From: [Mycobacterium] stephanolepidis
Lineage (GTDB): Bacteria > Actinomycetota > Actinomycetes > Mycobacteriales > Mycobacteriaceae
DNA: 64,000 bases
Direction of reading: 5' to 3'
Assembly: GCF_002356335.1 (NCBI RefSeq)
Contig: NZ_AP018165.1
Span: 1,054,001 to 1,118,000 of the forward strand
This document shows, piece after piece, positions 31,084 through 39,068 of this stretch (position 1 is the stretch's first letter; each line of letters starts with the position of its first letter). Position numbers and translations under genes: made by a program. The notes under the pieces were generated by a model. That model did no database searches. It was not told the origin of the DNA and saw only the letters and a program-made list of their open reading frames with translations.

Positions 31084-31956
31084 TCAGAGGGGGAACGACA
31101 CCCCGGTGAGCTGCTCGGACAGGTCCCACAGGCCCTTTGCGCTCTCGGCGTCCTGGGCTCTGCGGCTACGGCCCACCGGCTTGGGGTAGCCCTTGGCTTC
31201 GAACGGGCCGTCCGGCCCGATGTACGTGTCGCCCGGCAGGTCCTGGGAAGCGGCGTACAGCGACGGCAGGGCGCCGTGTGCGGCATCCTGCGCAAAAAGG
31301 TTGCCGGTCTTCAACGCGATCTCGAAGATCGGGTTCCCGCTGTGCGACTGCAGCTCGGTGGCCGCCACACCCGGATGGACGGTCAGCGCGCGAACGGACG
31401 ATCCGGCCGCGCTCAGCCGGCGCTGCAGCTCCTTGGTGAACAGCAGATTGGCGAGCTTGGATGCGCCGTACGCGCCGGCGCGGGTGTATCCACGCCGCTC
31501 GTAGTTGAGGTCGGCGAGATCGATCTTCCCGGCGCGATGAGCGACCGATGCCACCGCGATCACGCGGTCGGTGATCTTGGGGAGCAGCAGGTTGGTGAGC
31601 GCGAATGCGCCGAGATGGTTTGTGCCGATTTGGCTTTCGAAGCCATCGACGGTCTTGGCCTGCGGCACCATCATGATGCCGGCGTTGTTCACCAGGATGT
31701 CGGCGGTGTCGATGGTGTCGGCGAAGGCGCGCACCGACGCCAGATCGGCGACATCGACCTGACGCACCTCGGTGCTTCCCGTGATCGAGGACTGGGAGGC
31801 CTTGCCCTTCTCGGTGTTGCGCACCGCCATGACGACATGAGCGCCCACGCGAGCCAGCTCGCGGGCGGTCTCCAGGCCGAGTCCGCTATTGGCTCCGGTG
31901 ATGATGACGGTGCGGCCTTCGAATGACGGCAGCGCCGCGGCGGTCCATTTGGTCAC
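31084..31956 (-). CDS. Short-chain dehydrogenase/reductase
   Basis: NAD(P)-dependent oxidoreductase of 290 aa, similar to the retinol dehydrogenase/protochlorophyllide-reductase-like SDRs. Cofactor motif TGANSGLG (20-27), structural NNAG (90-93), and catalytic S137, Y163 and K167 (YGASK) are in place. The sequence has the C-terminal extension common in mycobacterial copies, ending SEQLTGVSFPL. The substrate is unknown. Divergent from the erythromycin-esterase-like gene with about 40 bases between starts. Confidence 0.9.
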   Translation of the reverse strand: MTKWTAAALPSFEGRTVIITGANSGLGLETARELARVGAHVVMAVRNTEKGKASQSSITGSTEVRQVDVADLASVRAFADTIDTADILVNNAGIMMVPQAKTVDGFESQIGTNHLGAFALTNLLLPKITDRVIAVASVAHRAGKIDLADLNYERRGYTRAGAYGASKLANLLFTKELQRRLSAAGSSVRALTVHPGVAATELQSHSGNPIFEIALKTGNLFAQDAAHGALPSLYAASQDLPGDTYIGPDGPFEAKGYPKPVGRSRRAQDAESAKGLWDLSEQLTGVSFPL

Positions 31957-31997
31957 GGGAGCTGACCCTAACGGTCGCGGCCGATACCGTCGAGGGT

Positions 31998-33176
31998 GTG
32001 ACTTTTGAGGCAGACGTCGACGCCTTCCTTTCGGGCTTGAACACCCCGCCCCGCCTTCTCGGCATCGGAGAACCGACCCATGGGCCGCAGGAGTTCGGGT
32101 ATCTGCGCAACCGGCTGCTTCGTCACCTTGTGGCCGAGCGCGGCTTCCGGTCGGTCGCGCTGGAGAGTGACGCCGTGGCCGGATTCGCCGTTGACCGATA
32201 TGTGACGGCAGGGGAGGGCACGCTCGACGACGTGCTCGACGCCGGATTCAGCCATGGGTTCGGTGCCTACCCGGCCAGCCGCGAGCTCGTCGAGTGGCTG
32301 CGCGACTGGAACGGCGGCCGAGGCCCCGGCGACCAGGTGCGGTTCTACGGTTTCGACGCCACCACCGAGATGATGGCGTCACCGAGCCCGCGCGACACCC
32401 TCCTTGCGGTGCACAGGTATCTGTCGAACGGTGGCGTCGACCTGCCCTACTCGGAGGAGGTGATCACCGATCTGGTGGGTGAGGATGCCGCCTGGTCTCA
32501 TCCGGACGCCATGCTCGATGCCACCGTCTCGATCGGTCGATCGGCTCCGGCACGCGCATTGCGGCTGATTGCCGATGAACTCGTGATCGCGTTGGAGAGG
32601 CACGCCCCCTCGTTGCGTGCCTCAACCTCGCCGCGGCAGTTCTGGCAGATGCGCACCGTCGCCCGCGCGGCCGTGAGCCTGCTGCGGGCACATTTCGCGA
32701 TGGCCGACCCTGGCCCGCATCGCATGTCCACCATGTTGGGTGTCCGAGATGCGCTCATGGCCGAGAATCTGGAGGCTATCGCCGAGGCCGAAATGCATAG
32801 GGGCCCAACGTTGGTGTTCGCCCACAACGAGCACCTGCAGCGTCATCAGAGCACGGTGTCCATGGGCTCTGCGCAGGCGAGTTGGTGGTGTGCCGGAGCA
32901 CTTGTCGACTCGGCTGGTCGCGTCCCGTACGCGGTCATCGCGAGCGATTTCGGCACCCGTGAGGCCTCGAACATCGGTGTGCCGCACGCTGCCACCCTGC
33001 AGGGCTGGATGTGGAGCTGGGACGCCGACCGGATCCTCTTTCCCGTACGCGAGATACCGGCCCAACTGCTCGCTCGCCAGGACGTGGCTCCGCAGACGGG
33101 CTGTTATCCGATCGATCCCGCCCACGTGGCGGGCGTGGACGCCATCGCATTCATTCGGCGCCTCAGCGCTTCGTGA
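31998..33176 (+). CDS. Erythromycin esterase family protein
   Basis: A 392-aa protein of the erythromycin esterase/succinoglycan-biosynthesis superfamily (PF05139 as I recall). From the GTG at 31998 it begins with the family signature GIGEPTHG (E25 and H28), then FRSVALESD, FYGFDATTE and VFAHNEHLQRH, the conserved acidic/histidine clusters of EreA/EreB. True Ere enzymes hydrolyse the macrolactone ring, but many relatives have other or unknown esterase functions, so resistance cannot be claimed from sequence. It overlaps the convergent lpqT by 14 bases. Confidence 0.85.
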   Translation: MTFEADVDAFLSGLNTPPRLLGIGEPTHGPQEFGYLRNRLLRHLVAERGFRSVALESDAVAGFAVDRYVTAGEGTLDDVLDAGFSHGFGAYPASRELVEWLRDWNGGRGPGDQVRFYGFDATTEMMASPSPRDTLLAVHRYLSNGGVDLPYSEEVITDLVGEDAAWSHPDAMLDATVSIGRSAPARALRLIADELVIALERHAPSLRASTSPRQFWQMRTVARAAVSLLRAHFAMADPGPHRMSTMLGVRDALMAENLEAIAEAEMHRGPTLVFAHNEHLQRHQSTVSMGSAQASWWCAGALVDSAGRVPYAVIASDFGTREASNIGVPHAATLQGWMWSWDADRILFPVREIPAQLLARQDVAPQTGCYPIDPAHVAGVDAIAFIRRLSAS

Positions 33177-33813
33177 TCTTCAGGCCGCCGGTGAGGATGG
33201 CGACGTCCTTGGCCAATGCCGATGCCTGCGCCTCGGTGGTGGTCACCGTGAGCTGTACGAGGTAGTGCAGTGGTCCGTCCGGCACGATGACGTCCCGATT
33301 CCATGCGTGCACCCGTACGTTCTGGTTGTCGTAGGTGCCCTCGATGGCGGCGGACGGATATCCCTGAAAGTCATCCAGGGATGAGCTGATCTTCTGAAAG
33401 CCCTGAGCGTTCTGCGCGTCGACGAACCCGTGCTCGGTGATCGCCGTGCGCACCTCCAGGGGGCCCTCCAGCCTGATGAGGTAGATCACCGCACTCGGTG
33501 TTCGTCCTTGATCGGCCGCGCTGGGTTTGTCACTGACCAGGTAGGCGGGTTCGAACGCGCCCAGGTTCTCCCAGCCTTCGGGCAGCGGCATCTCGACACG
33601 CACGTTCGCGGAACTCTCCGGCGATACCGGGACGACCATGACGCCGGCGTTTTGCAGGTACTCGTTCATCGACGTCGGTGTGGTGGTGGGTGTCACCGCG
33701 GTGCTCGATGTCGAGCTGCTTGACGAACTGGCTTGTGGTTCGGGTTGTTTCGACTCGCATCCGGCCGCCGCGAGCGCCATCAGGCACCCCGCGACCAGCG
33801 CGGCGCTACGCAT
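33163..33813 (-). CDS. lpqT: Lipoprotein LpqT-like
   Basis: A 216-aa lipoprotein: the signal peptide ends in the lipobox LAAAGC with C19 as lipidation site, followed by a Ser/Thr-rich linker (SSSSSSTSSTAV) and an LpqN/LpqT-type globular domain. It sits directly downstream of prs with an 8-base overlap, as in M. tuberculosis (glmU-prs-lpqT). It acts on the outer face of the membrane; the molecular role is unknown. Confidence 0.9.
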   Translation of the reverse strand: MRSAALVAGCLMALAAAGCESKQPEPQASSSSSSTSSTAVTPTTTPTSMNEYLQNAGVMVVPVSPESSANVRVEMPLPEGWENLGAFEPAYLVSDKPSAADQGRTPSAVIYLIRLEGPLEVRTAITEHGFVDAQNAQGFQKISSSLDDFQGYPSAAIEGTYDNQNVRVHAWNRDVIVPDGPLHYLVQLTVTTTEAQASALAKDVAILTGGLKITKR

Positions 33814-34792
33814 TCCCGTCGAAAAGTCCTGTTACCGAACCGTTCTCGAAGACTTCGCGGATGGTGCTGGCCAGCAGCGGCGCAATCGACAGCACGGTCA
33901 GCTGCGGGAAGCGCTTCTCCTCACCGATGGGCAGTGTGTTGGTGACCAGTACCTCGCGGGCACCACAGTTGGCCAGGCGCTCGGCGGCGGGGTCGGACAG
34001 CACGCCGTGAGTGGCGGCGATCACGACGTCCTTGGCACCGGCCTCGTGCAGCAGCCCGACGGCCCCGGCGATGGTGCCGCCGGTGTCGATCATGTCGTCG
34101 GTGATAACGCAGGTCTTGCCGGTGACGTCACCGACAACGCGGTTGGCCTTGACCTGGTTGGGCACTCGCGGGTCACGTGTCTTGTGGATGAAGGCCAGCG
34201 GCACACCACCCAGGGAGTCGGCCCACTTCTCGGCGACGCGCACGCGTCCGGAGTCCGGCGACACGACGACGACATCTTCGCCATTGCTCACGTAGTGCTC
34301 GGCGATGTATCCACACAGCAGCGACTGGGCGCGCATGTGATCCACCGGTCCGTCGAAGAAGCCCTGAATCTGGTCGGTGTGCAGGTCCACCGTGACGATG
34401 CGGTCGGCGCCCGCGGTCTTGTACAGGTCGGCCACCAGGCGGGCCGAGATCGGCTCGCGGCCACGGTGCTTCTTGTCCTGGCGCGCGTAGGGGTAGAACG
34501 GCAGGATCGCGGTGATGCGCTTGGCGCTGCCGCGCTTGAGCGCATCGATCATGATCAGCTGTTCCATCAGCCACGTGTTCAGCGGCGCCGGATGCGATTG
34601 CAGGACGAATGCGTCGCAGCCGCGCACCGACTCCTCGAAGCGCACGAAGATCTCGCCATTGGCGAAATCGCGGGCGGTCTGCGCGGTCACCTGGACGTCT
34701 AGTTCCTTGGCGACCTGTTCGGCCAGTTCAGGGTGCGCACGACCCGAGAACAGCATCAGATTTTTGCGGTTATCGGTCCAGTCGGTGCTCAC
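33806..34792 (-). CDS. prs: Ribose-phosphate pyrophosphokinase
   Basis: Makes PRPP from ribose 5-phosphate and ATP for nucleotide, histidine, tryptophan and (in mycobacteria) decaprenyl-phosphoarabinose synthesis. From the GTG at 34792 it is 328 aa, the expected length. Motifs: FSGRAHPELAEQVA, YPYARQDKKHRGREP, the divalent-metal loop VTVDLHTDQIQGFF and the PRPP-binding VITDDMIDTGGT. The reading frame continues to 34930 but without homology. Downstream of glmU, upstream of lpqT. Confidence 0.96.
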   Translation of the reverse strand: MSTDWTDNRKNLMLFSGRAHPELAEQVAKELDVQVTAQTARDFANGEIFVRFEESVRGCDAFVLQSHPAPLNTWLMEQLIMIDALKRGSAKRITAILPFYPYARQDKKHRGREPISARLVADLYKTAGADRIVTVDLHTDQIQGFFDGPVDHMRAQSLLCGYIAEHYVSNGEDVVVVSPDSGRVRVAEKWADSLGGVPLAFIHKTRDPRVPNQVKANRVVGDVTGKTCVITDDMIDTGGTIAGAVGLLHEAGAKDVVIAATHGVLSDPAAERLANCGAREVLVTNTLPIGEEKRFPQLTVLSIAPLLASTIREVFENGSVTGLFDGNA

Positions 34793-34965
34793 GGCGCAGC
34801 TAGTCCTCTTGGGTTCGTAATTTTGGGCTTTACAAGGACGGAGCCAGGTACCGGCCCGCCGGGATAATGGTACGGACCTTTCCCCGGTGACTGGGAGCGG
34901 GTTGCCGGAATTTGAACGCGAGATGTCCAACCCCGGTTTTCGGTGGCCGTGTTCGCCCTCGGTGG

Positions 34966-36414
34966 TCAGGAATCCCTGGACGCTTCTTCGGCGGCCTTGG
35001 CCGCGTCGCTTCCGGGGCGTTTCTGCGATACCCAGCCTTCGATGTTGCGCTGTGGACCGGCCGACACCGCCAGCGCGCCCGGCGGCACGTCCTCGCGAAT
35101 GACCGTGCCCGCGCCGGTGTACGCGCCGTCGCCGACGGTCACGGGCGCCACGAACATGGTGTCCGACCCGGTCTTCACGTGCGAGCCGATCACGGTGCGC
35201 CGCTTGGTTTCTCCGTCGTAGTTGACGAACACGCTGGACGCTCCGATGTTGCTGTGCTCGCCGATGTCGGCGTCTCCCACGTAGGTCAGGTGCGGCACCT
35301 TGGTGCCCCGGCCCACCGTGGAGTTCTTGACCTCCACAAACGCGCCCAGCTTGGCGCTCTCACCGGTCACCGTGCCCGGTCGCAGGTAGGTGTACGGCCC
35401 GATCACCGATCGCGCGCCGATGGTGGCGCCCTGGCCGTGGGTGCGGATGACGGTGGCGGAGTCGCCGACCGTGACGTCGATGAGGGTGGTGTCGGGGCCG
35501 ATGTGGCAGTGGCTGCCGATGACGGTCTGCGAGTGCAGCTGGGTGCCGGGGGCGATGGTTGCGTCCTGCCCGATCCGGACGTCGACATCGATCCAGGTGC
35601 TTGACGGGTCGACGATGGTGACTCCGGCGCGCTGATGGAATCGGATGATCCGCCGATTCAGCTCGGCGCCCATTTCAGAGAGCTGCACCCGGTCGTTGAC
35701 GCCGGCCACCAGCGCACTGTCATCAACGTGGTTGGCGTGCACCACTTTTCCGCCCTGGCGGATGATCGACACGGCGTCGGTGAGGTACAACTCGTGCTGT
35801 GCGTTGTCCGAGCGCAGCTGAGACAGCGCCGCATGCAGCGGCCCGATGTCGAAGGCGTACACGCCGGCGTTGACCTCACCGATGGCGCGTTGGCTGTCGG
35901 TGGCGTCGGTCTGCTCGACGATCGCGATGACCTCGCGGTCCTGGGTGCGCAGGATGCGCCCGTAGCCGGTGGGATCGGCCAGGGTGGTGGTCAGCAGGGT
36001 GGCCGCGGCGGGCTCGGCCTTATGCCGGTTGATGAGGCCGGCGAGCGTTTCCCCGTCGAGTAGGGGGATGTCGCCGGAGGTGACGACGACGGTGCCGGCG
36101 AAGTCCGGGGGCAGCGCCTGGAGGCCGCATGCCACGGCGTGCCCGGTGCCAAGCTGCTGTTCCTGCACGGCGACGCCGATCTCACGGTGGAGCGATTCGG
36201 CGAGTATCTCCACTGCGGTGGCGATGCGTTCGCGGTCGTGTCCCAGCACGATCACCAGGTGCTCGGGGTTGACGCTGGCGGCGGCATGTACCGAATGCGC
36301 CAACATCGAGCGGCCGCCGAGGGTATGCAACACCTTGGGGATGTCCGAACACATGCGGGTACCGGCGCCCGCGGCCAGCACGATTACTGCAGTCCCAGCG
36401 GAATTGCCTGGCAT
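34966..36414 (-). CDS. glmU: Bifunctional GlcNAc-1-P uridyltransferase / GlcN-1-P acetyltransferase
   Basis: Makes UDP-GlcNAc for peptidoglycan, mycothiol and arabinogalactan linker. The 482-aa protein has an N-terminal nucleotidyltransferase (LAAGAGTRM at 13-21, then [10 protein letters not shown] and TSGDIPLL) and a C-terminal left-handed beta-helix of hexapeptide repeats ([20 protein letters not shown]...) that carries the acetyltransferase site around [15 protein letters not shown]. The extended tail ([19 protein letters not shown]) is a mycobacterial feature. tRNA-Gln lies just upstream on the same strand. Confidence 0.96.
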   Translation of the reverse strand: MPGNSAGTAVIVLAAGAGTRMCSDIPKVLHTLGGRSMLAHSVHAAASVNPEHLVIVLGHDRERIATAVEILAESLHREIGVAVQEQQLGTGHAVACGLQALPPDFAGTVVVTSGDIPLLDGETLAGLINRHKAEPAAATLLTTTLADPTGYGRILRTQDREVIAIVEQTDATDSQRAIGEVNAGVYAFDIGPLHAALSQLRSDNAQHELYLTDAVSIIRQGGKVVHANHVDDSALVAGVNDRVQLSEMGAELNRRIIRFHQRAGVTIVDPSSTWIDVDVRIGQDATIAPGTQLHSQTVIGSHCHIGPDTTLIDVTVGDSATVIRTHGQGATIGARSVIGPYTYLRPGTVTGESAKLGAFVEVKNSTVGRGTKVPHLTYVGDADIGEHSNIGASSVFVNYDGETKRRTVIGSHVKTGSDTMFVAPVTVGDGAYTGAGTVIREDVPPGALAVSAGPQRNIEGWVSQKRPGSDAAKAAEEASRDS

Positions 36415-36430
36415 TTCCTACTCCCTACTG

Positions 36431-36502
36431 CTCCGTCGCCAGGACTCGAACCTGAACTATCTGAACCAAAATCAGAGGTGCTGCCGATTACACCACGACG
36501 GA
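36431..36502 (-). tRNA. tRNA-Gln (anticodon UUG)
   Basis: The minus strand folds as a cloverleaf: acceptor arms TCCGTCG/CGACGGA (36502-36496 with 36438-36432), anticodon loop TTTTGGT with TTG in the centre, T arm with GGTTCGAGTCC, and discriminator G at 36431. CCA is not encoded. It lies directly upstream of glmU, as in other mycobacteria. Confidence 0.95.
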
Positions 36503-36570
36503 CTGTTACAGAATGAAGACTGTAGTCGACCAAGGAGCGAGGCTTGCCCGAGCGACATCAGGTCAACAAG

Positions 36571-36588
36571 CTCGGTCGTGCGACCGAG
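36571..36588. promoter_or_regulatory. Inverted repeat upstream of the tetR gene at 36603
   Basis: CTCGGTCG-TG-CGACCGAG is a perfect 8+8 base dyad ending 14 bases before the TetR start. It is a good candidate for the autoregulatory operator. Confidence 0.6.
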
Positions 36589-36602
36589 GAAAGTGATGGC
36601 AC

Positions 36603-37247
36603 ATGGCGGTACCTAGCAGGCCTGATGGTCCCGGGCGGACTCCTCGCGTCCGGATGGCCGGCACCGAGCGCCGCCGCCAGCTGATCGATGTCGCGCGGTC
36701 GTTGTTCGCCGAACGTGGTTACGAGGCCACGTCTATAGAAGAGATCGCCCAACGCGCCGGAGTTTCCAAGCCTGTCGTGTACGAGCATTTCGGCGGCAAG
36801 GAGGGCCTTTACGCCGTCGTGGTGGATCGCGAGATGTCGGTGCTGCTCGACGGCATCACCTCGTCGCTGACGAGTTATCGCTCGCGGGTGCGGCTGGAAC
36901 AGGTGGCGTTGGCGCTGCTGAGCTATATCGAGGACCGCACCGACGGGTTCCGGATCCTGATCCGGGACTCTCCGCCCGGGGTCAGCTCGGGGACGTATTC
37001 GAGCCTGCTCAACGACGCGGTCAGTCAGGTGTCGAGTATCCTGGCGGGCGACTTTCAGCGTCGGGGACTGGATGCCGAGATGGCGCCGCTGTATGCGCAG
37101 GCGTTGGTGGGGCAGGTATCGATGACGGCTCAGTGGTGGCTCGATGCGCGAGAGCCCAAAAAGGAAGTGGTTGCGGCGCACATCGTCAACCTGTGTTGGC
37201 ATGGCCTGAAGCATCTGGAAGCAGATCCGCAGCTACAGGAGGAATGA
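36603..37247 (+). CDS. TetR-family regulator (Rv1019-like)
   Basis: A 214-aa TetR regulator. The helix-turn-helix spans about residues 22-66 (TSIEEIAQRAGVSKPVVYEHF), followed by the all-helical ligand domain. The ATG at 36603 gives a short basic N-terminal tail; the internal ATG at 36654 (MAGTERRRQL) is an alternative. Position between glmU/tRNA-Gln and mfd corresponds to M. tuberculosis Rv1019. An 18-base dyad lies just upstream. In this genome the five small secreted genes follow on the same strand and could be its targets or simply neighbours. Confidence 0.9.
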   Translation: MAVPSRPDGPGRTPRVRMAGTERRRQLIDVARSLFAERGYEATSIEEIAQRAGVSKPVVYEHFGGKEGLYAVVVDREMSVLLDGITSSLTSYRSRVRLEQVALALLSYIEDRTDGFRILIRDSPPGVSSGTYSSLLNDAVSQVSSILAGDFQRRGLDAEMAPLYAQALVGQVSMTAQWWLDAREPKKEVVAAHIVNLCWHGLKHLEADPQLQEE

Positions 37248-37321
37248 GTCTTCGGACAGGAACATCTGCGCGCTCCGCATCGTTGGACATGACGGGTGGC
37301 TCGCTCAGGAGGTGGTCGGTG

Positions 37322-37555
37322 GTGACAGGGATTCGCCTGGTTCTCGGGGCCGCGGCTGCCGTCGCGATCGGCGTGATGGGCGCTCCCGTTGCGGCCGCAG
37401 ACGACTGCAGTGGTCCGCTGACCGCGCGGGTGTGCGTGAAGCCGGGCAACGCCGAGTTGCACTCCACGCCGAATCGGGAGTTCATCCCCGATGTTCCGCA
37501 GGCTTCGCCGTGGCTGGTCGTGGGTGGCACCGGCTCGGGTATCTGGATCCCATAA
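37322..37555 (+). CDS. Small secreted protein, AEL-motif family, copy 1 (77 aa)
   Basis: First of five tandem paralogues. An AGGAGG at 37307-37312 supports GTG 37319 or 37322. The signal peptide (MTGIRLVLGAAAAVAIGVMG) ends at AAADD. The mature part of about 47 residues has C-SGPLTARV-C followed by VKPGNAELHSTP, the shared signature, and a Pro/Trp/Gly-rich tail (PQASPWLVVGGTGSG). Two cysteines would form one disulfide outside the cytoplasm. I know no named domain for this; function unknown. Confidence 0.8.
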   Translation: MTGIRLVLGAAAAVAIGVMGAPVAAADDCSGPLTARVCVKPGNAELHSTPNREFIPDVPQASPWLVVGGTGSGIWIP

Positions 37556-37648
37556 CCGAACGTGCCGCCGGGCCGAACCGGTGCGTGACATGCGCCGATC
37601 ACCTAGAATTTAAGTCGTTGGGGTTGACCACAGGATGAGGTGTTTGTC

Positions 37649-37948
37649 ATGACGTCAGTAGTTGTGCGATGGGCAGTGGTCGGGGCTGCCGCGGCCGCGT
37701 TGGGCGCCTTGCCTGTGTCGCTGGCTTCGGTTGCCGCAGCCGATCCGCAGTGCGCGGACCCGGCCATGTGTCAGTCCGAGCCGCCCAATCCCGAGAACTG
37801 CAACGGTGGACCCGACGACATGGTGTGCACTCGTGCGGGGGATGCGGAACTGCACTCTTCGCCGAACCCGGCAGACATTCCGCCGGTGCCCCAGGCCGAG
37901 ACTCCGCCCTGGATGGTTTTCGGTAACCCCGGTATGGGCGGCCACTAA
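37649..37948 (+). CDS. Small secreted protein, AEL-motif family, copy 2 (99 aa)
   Basis: Start ATG 37649, chosen because the upstream pattern GAGGTG-N6-ATGACGTCA also precedes copy 4 exactly. Signal peptide to about AAADPQ, then CADPAMCQ (shared with copy 4), then C-NGGPDDMV-C and TRAGDAELHSSPNP. The tail is Pro-rich (PADIPPVPQAETPPWMV) and resembles the tail of copy 4. Four cysteines could form two disulfides. Same strand as the other copies, 93 bases after copy 1. Confidence 0.82.
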   Translation: MTSVVVRWAVVGAAAAALGALPVSLASVAAADPQCADPAMCQSEPPNPENCNGGPDDMVCTRAGDAELHSSPNPADIPPVPQAETPPWMVFGNPGMGGH

Positions 37949-37992
37949 CCGGTAACCCCGGGGCAACACCGACCTCGGTAATTGTTTTCCGA

Positions 37993-38023
37993 TCCTAACG
38001 AGTCTAATGTTGACTCGTTAGGA
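37993..38023. terminator. Long perfect hairpin between secreted-protein copies 2 and 3
   Basis: TCCTAACGAGTC and GACTCGTTAGGA form 12-base perfect arms around the 7-base loop TAATGTT. There is no T-tract after it, so it may be a mycobacterial-type terminator for copy 2, or an operator/attenuator in the 104-base gap before copy 3 (start 38053). Confidence 0.5.
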
Positions 38024-38052
38024 AATCTAAGCATTTAAAGGGGTGTTGTCCC

Positions 38053-38292
38053 ATGCCTGGCCTTCGATATGCCATGGCGGTGGTGGTGGCGGGTCTGCTG
38101 GCAGCGGTACCCGTCGGTGCCGGTTCGGTGGATGTAGAGAGTTCCGTCCGTGGCGGTCACGGACATTGCGCGCAGCCTCGGACTGGATCAGAGGTGTGCA
38201 TAACTCCGGGTGATGCCGAGCTGCGATCGTGGCCGGATCCGGCCGATCTGCCGACGCCACCTGACGTTCCGATACGCCCGGACAATCTCTGA
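38053..38292 (+). CDS. Small secreted protein, AEL-motif family, copy 3 (79 aa)
   Basis: ATG 38053. Signal peptide MPGLRYAMAVVVAGLLAAVP, then a His/Gly patch (GGHGHC) before the signature C-AQPRTGSEV-C and ITPGDAELRSWPDP. The tail is short and Pro/Asp-rich (ADLPTPPDVPIRPDNL) without the PPW motif of copies 2 and 4. It is the most divergent member in the variable part but keeps the core. A long hairpin lies 30 bases upstream of the start. Confidence 0.8.
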   Translation: MPGLRYAMAVVVAGLLAAVPVGAGSVDVESSVRGGHGHCAQPRTGSEVCITPGDAELRSWPDPADLPTPPDVPIRPDNL

Positions 38293-38410
38293 GGCGGTCG
38301 AGGCCCACAACCTTCGCGATATCTTCAAAAAAGCTGTGAACTAGCTGTATGACGTGCGAAAAGCGCCTAAAATCAGACTCTGGGGTCGATCGATAGGCGA
38401 GGTGGTCGTC

Positions 38411-38677
38411 ATGACGTCAACAGTGATGCGGTGGGTGGTGGCGGGAGCCGCCGCGGCGGCGCTGGTCGTCACGCCCGCGGTACTTGCCCCCACGGCTGCG
38501 GCAGAGCAGCCGTGCGCGGATCCGGCGATGTGCCAGGCACCGACACCGGGGCCGGTGCACGAGGATGCCGAGCTGCACTCGAAACCAAATCCAGCGGACA
38601 TGCCGCAGGCCCCGCAGAGCGGGATGCCGCCGTGGCAGATGATCAACGCCCCGGGGGAAGCGCGTAACCACCCCTGA
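38411..38677 (+). CDS. Small secreted protein, AEL-motif family, copy 4 (88 aa)
   Basis: ATG 38411 after GAGGTG, as in copy 2. The signal peptide is very similar to copy 2 (TVMRWVVAGAAAAALVV) and is followed by CADPAMCQ. The second cysteine pair of the family is missing: the sequence jumps from APTPGPVH to EDAELHSKPNPADMPQ. The tail SGMPPWQMINAPG matches copy 2. Copies 2 and 4 are therefore the closest pair and probably arose by duplication. Confidence 0.82.
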   Translation: MTSTVMRWVVAGAAAAALVVTPAVLAPTAAAEQPCADPAMCQAPTPGPVHEDAELHSKPNPADMPQAPQSGMPPWQMINAPGEARNHP

Positions 38678-38768
38678 GCCTTGGCATCGTCGGGCATCAG
38701 CTGTGAACTGGCTGGGAATTGTGCCGGTCTGATGGCATCTTGAGACGGCGCGACTTATCGTCTTGCTC

Positions 38769-39068
38769 ATGATGTTTGTGCTGGTACGGCGTGCGGCGCT
38801 GCTTGTGGCGGCGGGTGTGACCATCGGTATGCCGCTAGCGTTGGGGGTATCGCACGCCGACCCCCCGTGCGCGCCGGGCGCGCCCGCATGCGCGCTACCC
38901 ACGGCAGTTGTGCCGCCGGCAGGTGCCCACGAAAAGTGCAGTGCGCCAAAGCCGGGCGAAGAGGTCTGCGCCGAGCCCGGTGATGCCGAGCTCCACTCGA
39001 CTCCGACCGCTCACGTCCCGGCACCGCCGTTGACGGTTGCCCCGACCAAGAGCGGTGCCGCGCTCTAA
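38769..39068 (+). CDS. Small secreted protein, AEL-motif family, copy 5 (99 aa)
   Basis: ATG 38769 or 38772, no clear ribosome-binding site. Signal peptide MMFVLVRRAALLVAAGVTIG with cleavage near SHADPP. A CAPGAPAC pair precedes a Pro/Ala linker, then the signature C-SAPKPGEEV-C and AEPGDAELHSTP. The tail is Pro/Ala/Thr-rich. The stop overlaps the stop of the convergent lysA-like gene by 4 bases (39065-39068). Confidence 0.8.
   Translation: MMFVLVRRAALLVAAGVTIGMPLALGVSHADPPCAPGAPACALPTAVVPPAGAHEKCSAPKPGEEVCAEPGDAELHSTPTAHVPAPPLTVAPTKSGAAL

Noticed and set aside
36503..36570. Promoter for tRNA-Gln on the minus strand
   Set aside because: The only TTGGTC/TGTAAC-like pair ends 2 bases from the mature tRNA end, too close to be used; no better pair was found.
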